Positions 1-10,876 of a stretch of 64,000 nucleotides of DNA are shown here, one piece after another (the first letter of the stretch is position 1; each line of letters opens with the position of its first letter). The notes beneath the pieces are model-generated. The model saw only the letters and a program-made list of their open reading frames with translations, was not told the origin of the DNA and searched no databases. The DNA is from Rotaria macrura. Its lineage: Eukaryota > Rotifera > Eurotatoria > Philodinida > Philodinidae. The stretch covers positions 1 to 64,000 of the forward strand of contig OENT01000949.1 of assembly GCA_900239685.1 (NCBI GenBank), in the 5' to 3' direction. Both the position numbers and the translations under genes were made by a program.

Positions 1-1906
1 CATGGTGTTATCTTAATTTTCATTTTCTTGACGAAAATCGACTTTTTTTGAGGGGGGGAGGGGGCTTAAGCTTCACCAATGTCAACAGTAATCATATGTT
101 TTAATACAATGTTGTTAAAATGAAAACCTAAAGTATTCATCATGTAGTAACTAGGATGTATGTCTCTCTCTCTCTCTCATTTATATGGGTTTCTTTTCGA
201 AAAGAAAAACAAGATGAAATACTTTCTCACTTTTATTATGGTGTACAACACAGTTTATACTGCAACTTGATCAACCTGAAGAATTGAATTGATCTAGTTA
301 TCAAAATAAGAGCAACAAAAAGAAAAGAAAAGAAATCACATTCAAGACATTTAAATGAATTCGAGTACTATGGATGTCAATCATCTAAAGTGACTAAACG
401 AAAAATAACAAATGACATTTATATAATTTTGTTTTTGTACTTACTTACGTCTGAATATATATGTATGGACTCGTTGAAACTTTTTCATTTGTCGAAAGAT
501 GTTCAACATTTTCTCTTCATGTCCCGACAATCATATCGAGTGTACTAGTTTTCTTTTAATCTATGATATTTGCATTTCTTTTCCTATTCGTTTATTTCTT
601 CATATCGAGATGCTTGTCACAACTTCTTAACATATTCCTTCTGTGAAATTATAACGCATCATTTGATTAGTTCTGATAAATTTCTCTCTACTTTAATCCT
701 TAACATAGCATTTATATTTTTGATAGAAGAAATAAATAGTGTATGTCGGACAGCATATATTTATATTATGATCGACTCAAGAGATAATATTTATGCATAG
801 TTTTGTATTAGAAATACTAGCATGGATCTAGACTGAAGAAGAAAAACAACGTGATGCTCACAGTTGGATGTTTTGTCATTGTTCAAGGCGTCTTTATTTC
901 AGAAAACAACAGTTGTTTTTTTATGTATTTGCATATGTTCAATAGTACATGATAAATCATATATGGGCACTTCAAATCGAACGAACATTCTTTCTAGAAA
1001 AACAAGAGAATGTTTTGCATTTGGAGATCTTTAGAGTATTTGTCTTTCGAAGAGACAACCGAATAAAAGTATATTTTTAAATAAAGTATCTATTTCTTTT
1101 GAAATTCATTATTTATGTAGTTCAAGGGCAATGTTTTTGTCATGATGCTCTCTAGATTGATATTATCTTTTTTTACGGATTTGTTACTGCAAGCTAATCA
1201 AAGTTTTGTAGGTGACGAAAAGAAAAATAGAATGTATCTTCAAGTTAATTACCTACGTATTGAAAACAATTCTTTGTTCTTCTGATGAATGTCTGACAAA
1301 TGCGTATAATGTACAAATGAATAAGTTAATTTTAATATTAAAAATGTCTATGTTACTTATGAAAGATAGAACGAAATATTTGTACTATTTTCTTATTCAC
1401 ACCACGTACTGATCATTGAAGGCAAAATAATTTCACAACAGTGCGTTCATAACAATACTCTAATAAATCATTCAATTGTTTGTTTTTGTTTTCAATTTTG
1501 TCGGGTTTTCTTTTTTTTTACTGATCTTTCTATATACATCGTATCATGAATTCGTTAAATTCTTTCGAAGAAACTAGTTGCTAAAGTTCAACTGAAAAAC
1601 AATTAACCAAATATGATGAATTTACAGTTTGATCTTGAAGCGAAATTTCGGAAAATAGAAAATAAAAACGAACAGTTCTTATATATTGACATTGTGAGTA
1701 TGCATATTGTTTATTTGAACTAATGTATTAATACATTAAAATGAAGAATTAGTATGGAAATGTTAGATCGTATAATAGAGATATGTATATCTTCCTGTAA
1801 TAAAGAAAATATCTCATAAAATTAGTAGTTCGTTTAATATTGAACAGAATACAATAATTTTTTTTTTGCATAATTAGTATTAATTTAATACAAATGATGA
1901 TTCCAT
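1..1906. other. gene-free AT-rich stretch
   Basis: No reading frame here has recognisable protein character; the longest open stretches (570-800 and 1212-1412) are low-complexity AT-rich translations with no domain. There is a short CT microsatellite near 161-178. It probably holds intergenic DNA and the 3' flank of the minus-strand EF-hand gene. Confidence 0.5.
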
Positions 1907-2176
1907 TTAAGGCTTGTTGGCGTCTGCAAGGTACAAGTGAGTCATAAATTTCGTGTATTCTTCAAATGACACAGTACCATCACGATTACTATCCATACTT
2001 GACATAACTTTGCTAACTTCAGCATCATCGTATGAAACTTTTGATTTACGAAGACATTCTTTCATTTCGTCAGATGTAATATATCCATTTTGATTGGCAT
2101 CGAACTCCATAAATGCAACAGTCATTTCTTTAACTTGACCAGGTTTTAATTTACCAAGAGAAAAATCATTTGACAT
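1907..2176 (-). CDS. small two-EF-hand calcium-binding protein
   Basis: An 89-residue single-exon protein with two canonical EF-hand loops. Loop 1 spans residues 26-37 (DANQNGYITSDE) and loop 2 spans residues 62-73 (DSNRDGTVSFEE). Both have Asp at position 1, Gly at position 6 and Glu at position 12, so both should bind calcium. The size equals one calmodulin lobe. No signal peptide or membrane segment is visible, so it should be a cytosolic calcium sensor or buffer. It resembles a half-calmodulin or troponin C-like protein but cannot be assigned to a named orthologue. The start is the first ATG in the frame, and upstream minus-strand DNA is AT-rich with no further coding frame. The neighbouring neuropeptide gene lies about 2.2 kb upstream on the same strand. 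Confidence 0.85.
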   Translation of the reverse strand: MSNDFSLGKLKPGQVKEMTVAFMEFDANQNGYITSDEMKECLRKSKVSYDDAEVSKVMSSMDSNRDGTVSFEEYTKFMTHLYLADANKP

Positions 2177-4347
2177 AGTTATTTTTCTTTTTTGTGTGTG
2201 TCTTAATTTTAGTTGGCGATTATTATAAATGTTTCATCTTATGAATAATATCGCAACTACAGTTTCTTATCTTAGCGCTTGAGAAATCAAGCATGACATA
2301 GCACATGATTTTCTAATTATTCATTGAGAATCAAAACGTCTTTTTCTCTCGAGACTACCTGAGGCGTGACAATAGCTGTACACACGACAGTGCAGATGAG
2401 GGATATGTATAACTATAATTTTTACCCCTAATTATCAAATGTTTGAGTCAAGGTTAAAATCCAATCATGAAAAATTTACTTTTGAGATTCTATCTAGTTT
2501 TTTTTCTTTCGACACAGACATTAAACTCTTTTCAACAGAGCTGGCAAGAAACGTGAAAAGATATTTTAAAAGTAGGTCACTGAAATCTAAACTATGAAAC
2601 AACATAAATAATCCAAAAAGGGGACGATGAGAATAAAAGTAGGTCAAGTAGAAACTGAAGATTATACTATAGTTGAGAATAGTGTATGGTTTCATGAGGA
2701 ATTATCTTATTAACTATTTCAATCAAAACATAAATCGTTCAATTAAATTAAAACATGTTTCGATACATCACGTTGAATGTGATAGGAATATAAACATGGA
2801 ATATTTTCTCTAGAGAAAAATTTATGCTCGAAAATATGGAACTATCGATCGAGATCAGAACCAAAGCAAATTCTTTTCAAACCAAATATTAAAGACAATT
2901 GGAAGAGAATTCATTGACAATACCATTTGCACAAAATCAATTGAACACATCTATCGTAATGATTGATTCATTTCAGATGGGAATATCTTTCATATTCGAC
3001 ATGTTTAGTTGTATTTTATCATTCGATGAATCGTTTGTATGAATAATTTTATTTTTGTGAAAAAAAAAAATTATTAGCTGCTAGTAGAATTCCCATTGGA
3101 AACTCTTCTTTTTTTTTTTGTACTCTGTAAAGTCATGCATGTTTTATTTTTGTTATTGTATGTATTTGATGATTTGTCAAGAATTAAATCAGATACTTTG
3201 TTCGTATTTTTCTATGAAATCCATGAAGAAAAACGTTTTTAAAATTCACACATACGAACTCCTTGAACAACAGACGTTTGTTTTTTTTTTTGTTTATTAT
3301 TATGACAGTAACAATATGAAGTTTGATCATCATGTCACGAAACAATGCTTGCTATCATTTCGAAAACAATTATTGACATCGTCGTTCTTTCAGTATTGAT
3401 TGATTGCTAAATTAGTTTCGGGCCGAGATTTTAAACTATTAGTTGTCGTTAATTGAAACATAAAATAAAGAATTTTAGACGAATAAACGATATGATTTCT
3501 TTGAAGAATATCAATATGATCGAGTTTTGAGACGATGTGTCGTATAGTCTAGTTCTATTTTCAAGAGACATGCCTATCATGTGTTTGTCATTGTATAATT
3601 GACAGATGAAAACTACGATACAAAACTAGATCAGTCTTTACATGTGTATCACTATTATTTTCATGTTTTAAATGCTACAGAAGCTAATCTTTTGTGAAAC
3701 ACGATTAGAAATAAGTCTTGAAGTGTAGAATGAGAAATTGGATGTTCAGTCGAGAGTAAAAACTAGCTCAGTTTGTGTCAACATCTATTATAATTTCGAG
3801 TTGCTGTGTAAAACAAAGTTGAACAACAATGTTCAAGTACACTCTAAAACCATTGAAACTATTCTTCTATTTCCATCTCTGATCTTGATAGATAGTCAGT
3901 CAAGATTCATAGAACACCGTACACTGAACAAATATCTTAATTGACTTTTGTCAAATGAGTTACATGATCGATATGAATCGAACTATATGATGTCAGAGTA
4001 GAATGTGAATCTATCACGTTGTGTGTATATGTGATTCCTGTTGAGATGACACTAAAAGCTTTCTCGACATGATATTTCTTGTCGATCCGAAGATATTTAT
4101 CATTAAAAAACAAACTAGAATTCACATATTTTTCGTTGTCATTTTGCTTTTATTGGAAACATAAATTTTAAAAATATTCATTTTCATTCCATACATTCCA
4201 CGATATAAACGATTAAAGCATAATTAATTAGTTAACTCACTTAGTTATGTCACTATACACCATTATCTTAGTTAACTTTCGAGGGAATTCAAATAGTTTA
4301 TTCATATGTGAAAAGAAAAGAAAGAAAATTAGAAGAATGTTTTTATA
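2177..4347. other. intergenic, no recognisable gene
   Basis: Only AT-rich, low-complexity open frames occur (for example 2465-2695 minus, 3118-3399 plus and 3738-3944 plus). Their translations are dominated by Phe, Tyr, Ile and Asn without motifs. It should include the promoter of the minus-strand EF-hand gene and the 3' flank of the neuropeptide gene. Confidence 0.5.
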
Positions 4348-4698
4348 TTATTCATCGGCACGTTTCTTCGAACCAAAATCATAGAAACGTTTTCTGGAAC
4401 CGAAATCATAGAAGCGCTGCATACGATCATATTCATCATTTGAATTTGGTGATGCATCTTCATTGGGATTGATCGATCGAGAACCAAAATCATAGAAGCG
4501 TTTGTTAGCTAATGCTCGTTTCATACGAGCAGCAAGATTTTGATGTTCCTGTTCCTAGTCGAAGTTGAAAAAAATAAATAGTTCAAAAAGAAAAGTTTTT
4601 TCATCAATTTAATTTTATCCTACCGAAACACCATAGGTCATTGTTATTAATGTTATATAACCAATAATAAACATCAGAAGAATACTGAGCGGCTGCAT
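4348..4698 (-). CDS. secreted neuropeptide precursor with three FYDFGS copies
   Basis: Two exons, 4698-4624 and 4554-4348, joined in phase 0 across a 69-nt GT-AG intron, give 93 residues. Residues 1-25 are a hydrophobic signal peptide (MQPLSILLMFIIGYITLITM...), so the product enters the secretory pathway. The rest is hydrophilic and shows prohormone organisation: Lys-Arg sites at 37-38, 43-44, 80-81 and 89-90, with three copies of FYDFGS at 45-50, 73-78 and 82-87. Each copy is followed by Arg or Lys and two of them by a full KR site. An acidic spacer (52-68) separates copy 1 from copies 2 and 3. The third Phe and the Ser use different synonymous codons between copies (TTT/TTC; TCT/TCC/TCG), as expected when the peptide is under selection. 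There is no Gly directly before the dibasic sites, so classical amidation is not predicted. The YDFG core recalls A-type allatostatin (YXFGL-amide) but lacks Leu-amide, and I do not recognise the family. An acceptor-like TTTTACAG lies about 45 nt upstream of the ATG. Confidence 0.85.
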
Positions 4699-4742
4699 AG
4701 TATTAAATGATTTACCGAAGATTAGAATATGGATAATCTGTA

Positions 4743-5733
4743 AAATATGAAAGAAAACTTTTTATTTGTAACTCCTATTTAAATCCATCGTCTATGCTAC
4801 GAATGCATTTGATCCAATAACGAAAGATTTACTATCTGAATCAAAATCTAATATTCTATATTGAGATTCATAAAAGACATCGAAATTATTCAGATGTTAA
4901 CATTTCTATGCATAAAATTTAAACTATAAATTCCACAATCGATTACTTTGCAGTTGTGAAGCAAATAATCAGTATAAATACTATTAAAATATCATGCGTC
5001 ATTAACAATAGATGAGAGGATTTATTTTCAAAATAGAATACAAACTGTAGATCGATAAGTTGAATATCGATATACGGTGCTGAATCATTGAAAGATTGTA
5101 CGATAGAGAAAACTAGTCGTGTTCTTGAATAATTATATAAATACGGTAACATGTTCAAGTTTTAAAAGTATTTCAAATCATCTTGTTGTATTGGGTACTA
5201 TCTGCTTTGCAATATAACAAAACATCAAAGAAAAATAATAATTTTAGATTTCCGGTTGTTACTTTTAAGAAATGCGTATTTATTCGTTTGCATTTTCTGT
5301 AAGTTTGTACCACAAACTATAAGCAGTACATCAGTATTGTCATTCTTTCAAAACAAAAATGATTTCTACATTCTATTATCAAAGATCTGAGTGTCGATGT
5401 ACTTCATCATTATCAATGTTCAAATTAAAAGTAATTCCTTACTGTGTGTAGATCTCTATTCCGATCGTTGATTATTCGATTTATAAAACTTTATCTTCAA
5501 CTTTAATAGTTCTATCGTAATCATCATAATTGGTCTTCTTACTAGCCATAATGCCACTCTTACCAATCTAATCTAGTGTATGTCATGCGTGAAAATGTAA
5601 GCAGAATGGACGGAGAAGACATATGTAGAATATAAAAAGACGAAAAGGAAAAAGTAGACGTCAAAAGATGTCTATGTAGATAACGATCTATTATTTCTCC
5701 TTATCGTATATAATCTTTAGTAGTTTATTGTTG
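4743..5733. other. intergenic upstream of the neuropeptide gene
   Basis: No supported gene. It is AT-rich and is expected to carry the upstream control region of the minus-strand neuropeptide gene. No specific regulatory motif can be named. Confidence 0.4.
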
Positions 5734-5834
5734 ACGTAAACTGTACATGTGTATATGAGTATAGTGTAAATAGCAAACAAATAATTTGAAATGCTCAAGT
5801 TTCGATTCACGAAAGGTAAAATCAACGCAAAGAA
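5734..5834 (-). repeat. dispersed repeat, copy 1
   Basis: Read on the minus strand, this block of about 100 bp matches 23364-23460 on the plus strand at roughly 75-80 % by eye. Both start TTCTTTGC(G/A)TTGATTT, pass through TTTCAAATTA(T/C)TT and end near GTTTACGT. Both copies also translate to similar hydrophobic peptides, but neither has coding context. It is a dispersed non-coding repeat of unknown class. Confidence 0.6.
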
Positions 5835-6235
5835 TTTAAACGTTGATTTTCGCGGAAAAAATATTTTGTGTGCCCAATACAAAATGTTCAAGCTTAAATC
5901 AGCCTTTTGACCCTGGATTATGAGAGATAACGCTGATGTCGCACGGCGGATCCACATGTATCTTCAAGATAGAAACCTCGTTTGCGTAAATTGTGGATTA
6001 AGTACCGTTCGACTCTAGTGATCGTTTGATGGTGAAACGAATGTGGAATTTCGTTGATACATTTTTCAATGAAAATGATTTGCGAACATATCTCGTAGAA
6101 AATTAGTTGTCTGTAAAACATTCAGAAGATATCAAAACTGGTAAGAAGATCACGTATCAATGTTCACAATAATGAAAATTCCCTAAATATGATTTTCCAA
6201 TCCAAGTTATTGTCCATAATCAAAGTTAAGTCTTC

Positions 6236-6780
6236 ACCTTTTTGTGTACTCAAAAAGTGAGTAAACTCTAGAATCAGTCAGTGTGTCCGGCCGGCCGTTA
6301 ACACGATAACTCTTTACAAATACATTCGACTGAGCTGAGATTTTGTGCACAGAATTTTCTGATGAATATCTCGGTCGAGTTCGAAGATGAGAAGGATCCG
6401 GCAAGAAATGGCTGAGTTATCGAAAAAATTGTCATTTTTCACCAAGCAATCCTTGAGGTGGGGTACAGGGATTTTTTCAAAGAAAAATGTTTTTCTCAGA
6501 ATTATCCACAACGTATATAAATCGACTCAGTTTTTAACGCTGATTCCGAATCTGGTATTAGTTTTGAACCAAATCGCAGCTTTCTAACAAAACATTGGCT
6601 GCAAAAAGGTCTCAAATGCACAAAAACTGCATCTAGAAACAAAATTGCCTAGATATGTCTGAGATGATCAGTAGTTTTGGAGTTTCCCAAAAAGGTTTAC
6701 CAAGATACTTCATCCGTGCACACATTCTAGAATAACTGATTTGTCTCATTCACTTTTTGAAGTACACATAACTCTCGGAC
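6236..6780. repeat. possible MITE-like element with imperfect inverted ends
   Basis: The left end (about 6240-6275: GTGTACTCAAAAAGTGAGTA) and right end (about 6740-6775: CTCATTCACTTTTTGAAGTA) are imperfect inverted repeats. The right end is echoed around 42738-42752 (TTGTCTCATTCACTTTTT), so the family may be dispersed. The inside has higher GC than its surroundings and overlapping antisense open frames but no recognised protein. No target-site duplication could be fixed, so the boundaries are approximate. Confidence 0.35.
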
Positions 6781-6799
6781 ATAAGTCCGAAGTTTTCAC

Positions 6800-9577
6800 A
6801 TTTATTTTAATGATGTTACTTGTCAGTTAATAACCACTCTCATTTCTTATTACTGGCTCTAACCAGGAAAAACAATTCTTTTTGAAAACGAATATTATTC
6901 GCTGGGCTCAGAAAATATGGCATCCGCTTTTTCCTTCCTCATTATCTTTTATTATACGTATGATCTAATAAAATTTTTCTTATCCTCAAGGTTATTTCAA
7001 CAATTTTCGTTTTCTATATTTTCCACGAAATCCATGTGAGTCAATCGTCTTATGGAACAGTCACTGTATCCATCGATTGATATATTGACTTCCATCTCTC
7101 GTTAGTCCTATTTGTCTCAATGATTGTTTATTATGCATTTGTCATCATCAATTAAACTCTATCAACGAATCTTCATTTTACTTCTCAAATACTCATCATT
7201 TCATTACGATTGATCTCTTGGCAATGACGGAGATAATCTTCACATTTTCATCACAAGAAAGAGAAGAATTTCTAAAATGTGATTATTGCAATCTAGATGT
7301 TCTTTATGTATGATATCTATTTTTTTCGCTCCATCCACTTCTAAAAATGGAAAAGAAAATGGAGAGACATTATTCTATATATCTGAAAACAATTCGTTGA
7401 TGACAATAACAAAAAGCAAAAACATGTTCAAACTTAAATGGAATATTAGTCTAATAGAACTATTGATAGTCATTAATAAATCGATCGTAAGAGAGAGAAT
7501 TTTCTTCTTCTTATTTTTGGAGTGAAAAACTATGCGACTCTTGTTTTTTATATCACTCTTTACTCGAAATAGTTAAGAAGAGAAAAAACACACGTCGATG
7601 CTTCAATGCATTTACTTCAGCCGCCGGCCTAATTGACTTAGCTAGTGCATTGAGAAAGAGAGAATAAGAGAGAGAGAGAGGGGGGGGGGCGGGAAAGGGA
7701 GAAGAAGAAAATGTCATGGTTCTACTTAGATTATTCAATTCATTATCATTCTATTAATGACTCTAACACATAAATGCTAAAACATGCATGTCGAGATTGT
7801 TTTCGTTTGCTTTGTCATTTATGTTGAATTCTACATAAGTACTAAAAATGAAATGCAAATTGTGATAAATCTTTTGTCTCGTTTGTTTTTATATCCTACA
7901 GTTTATTTTGGAAATGAATAAATTGTTTCTCGAATATGTTGTTGTCTTGCTTTTGGTATCATCAATAACATTCAATTGTTGATCGTTAAAACACGAGGTA
8001 TGAAATGTTGACGGAACTTTGTTTGTTACATCATGGTATTTAATTGAAATAAAAAGAATTGATAACTGATAAGTCAATTTTTTCAACATTACTAACTATT
8101 CTAAGAGACTTGTTTACAAAAATAGATTAGGAAATTCGATTCTATTTGAATGAACGATTGATTATAGTTAAATTTACGAACAATAATCGAATGAATCACA
8201 GGAAAGAGATTCCTATTGACAACGGAACAAATATTGTTTTCATATACGATCGAAATCTCTCCGAATGATTCTAGATAAATGCCTGTTTATCTTATAAGAT
8301 TAAATAGAATCAACAATAAAATCATAAATGAAAAGTCATGTACGATCGATTGATGATATATTCATATGATTTTCATATAAATATTGTAAATTTAAACTAC
8401 TTCCGATGTTTCTAAATTTAGAAATATTCTAAACGTACATTCTAGAGTTTAACAACAATAAGAAAAAATCAACAGTGTTCTATCTTTCATGATCTAGTCG
8501 AATAGAATTTCATTGATATGTTTTCTATTTGTCGCATTGTCTTTATCCACATGTGAATTCATTTTCCCAGGGAAACACTTTTTCATTCGAGACAATACCT
8601 ATAGGTTAATTCAAATTGACAGATCGTATTAATATTCTGTAGCTACAAATCGAGATCGATGTAATCTAGAATTACAAAGTAGAACAATAGACATTGATCA
8701 AGTTGAAATGCATTGCTCATTATTGAAATTCAACGTACGAAGATAAGACTTCAACGAACGGTTAATTCAATGAACTTGTTTAGTAATAACAAAGAATTCA
8801 TTGTAACACTGTAAGATACGACAAAAGAATTTTGATACTATTGATTTAAATGAAATAAATTTGATGATAATTTTAATTATGAAATTCAATTTTATGTCTG
8901 TTATAAGCAACAAATTTCTTGTTGCACAATAACTACAAGTTGAACAACATAAATATCAATCGACGTATGATAGAAATAGATCTATGTATATTCTACGAAA
9001 GATTTAAATTTATGAGATACATATCTATTGTCTACGTCTCAAACTGCTCCTTTGTACAATCACATGCCAACCATTAGTCAGCTACTGTACATAATTTTAT
9101 ACAACACATGATTATTTGATTCAAACTATTATACGCATTTGAAAAGAATATATATAAATGTTCGGTTTTGTTCCTTGATTCTTTTCTAATGTCACACAAG
9201 TTCAAACAATAGTATTATTATTATTATTATTCTAATTGAATTACATTTAGTTGTAATGATTATATATTTATTCGTTTAACAATCTAGTCGCATATGTTCA
9301 AAAAACAAAAAAGTTTGCATTTTCAAACAAGTATAAGATCAATCGTATTAGTAGTTCGTAATTCTTTTATATGTCTCTCTTATCTTTCAATAGATGCCAC
9401 AACAAGTAGAAGAAAAGAAAATACCTTGATTCTCATTCGTACTTAACAACACGATGGAGACATAGCAACGTTTATACGAAATGAAATGAAATACATTTTA
9501 CAACAATACGAGAAATCTAGTGTGTTGTGGTTACAGAAATATTTATTTTTGAATAATTCTTCTTAGATTTGTTAACA
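6800..9577. other. intergenic, low-complexity DNA
   Basis: No gene is supported. A purine-rich GA/G tract lies at about 7655-7710, and antisense open frames over it are compositional. The last hundred bases before 9578 are the likely promoter and 5' UTR of the CFAP161 gene. Confidence 0.45.
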
Positions 9578-10715
9578 ATGATGAACAGTCGAGCTAATGT
9601 ACGACCCTATAATCCTCATGTTCTTGTTGGAAATTGGTATGAAGATAGAGTAATGGAAGAAGTATGACAAGACATAAATTTTGTTTAGATCATTTTTCTT
9701 CGTTCTAACCTCGTTGATTTGTTCTTATATTATTTGAATGATTAGGAAGTATTACAAGATTTTCTTGAAAAACGTTCTACTGGTCAGTTAGCATCACAAA
9801 AAATGTCCGAAGTTGAACGTATGTCACAAGCATTATCATTAAGTATACCGGCAAGTGACGGTTTACTTCGTTTTGGTCATCAAGGAATGTTTGTTAATAC
9901 ATCGATTCAACAAGCACCACATACGGGCGAAAAATCACAATTAGCTTGTTGTTTAGCAACTAGTATTCCTCATTCATCAGGTATAGATGATGGTGCAACT
10001 GAAGTTACAGCAACTGGAACAACAATGATGCGAGCAACACTTCGTTCAGCTTTTATTATTCAAAAGTAAAAGAATCGATTTGAATAGTAATGATCGTTAC
10101 TTTCTTTTTCTGTACGACAGACCAAATCTTTCGGTTAATGCTGATCCAGTCAAGTATGGTGACGAAGTAATGATTTCCGATGCAAATGGACAAGTAAACA
10201 GTTGTTTGTTTTAATTATTTTTCTTCTTATTTTGATATTACTTCGTAAATCAATATTTAGTTATTTTTGACTTGTGTTAAAAGTTCAACACGTGCTGGAC
10301 GAACGTGTGATGTAATTTTTACTGATCGTAGAAGTCGAAGTAGTGTATGGATTGCGATGCATCCAAATATAAATGCAAGATTAGAATTCGATGGATCACC
10401 AGTGAAGGTATCGAAAACTTCGATTCTATATATGCAAAACATGAATATTCCGTTGGTTGTAGCTTGATGAAAAAATTATTCTTGCTCATGCATCGACGAA
10501 TAAGTGTCTATCGGTTAATGCAGAACATTCAAATAGGTAAAGTAAAAGAAAAAAAATATTTGATTGAACTTAATACTCATTTATTTATTTATTTGTAATA
10601 TCCTAGATCACCATATGGACGTGAATATGAACTTTTATGCGAAATATCTACGGGAAGTTTTGCAGCATACAAAGCTCCTATTCTTTGGAAATTTCAAACT
10701 CAATCAGCATATTAA
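9578..10715 (+). CDS. CFAP161: cilia- and flagella-associated protein 161
   Basis: Six exons (9578-9661, 9746-10065, 10121-10193, 10261-10407, 10463-10536, 10607-10715) encode 268 residues; human CFAP161 has about 300. CFAP161 is a microtubule inner protein of motile ciliary doublets. The family match is clear at the N-terminus (VLVGNWYEDRVMEEEV, then DFLEKRSTGQL), in the middle (KYGDEVMISDANGQ against the YGQDF... strand) and at the C-terminus (ARLEFDGSPVKLDEKIILAH, followed by STNKCLSV and a YGREYELLCE-like strand). Exon 4 reads open past its donor; the 55-nt intron 10408-10462 was placed because only its removal restores the conserved KIILAH and TNKCLS segments. Two ATGs stand in tandem at the start and either could be used. 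The gene ends 161 nt from the 3' end of the convergent fibulin gene, with AATAAA-like sequences between them. Confidence 0.9.
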
Positions 10716-10876
10716 CATGATTTTTTTTTCCTTTTGAATAGAGATCTTGTATGCGCGCGCGTGTGTCTATGAGTGTGTTATCTTATTCTTCAGAAAAAAA
10801 ATAAATAAACGCATTCGTTCTTATTTTAACAATACAAACAAATAGGAAATAGGTTATAAAAAAAAAGGATAATCAA

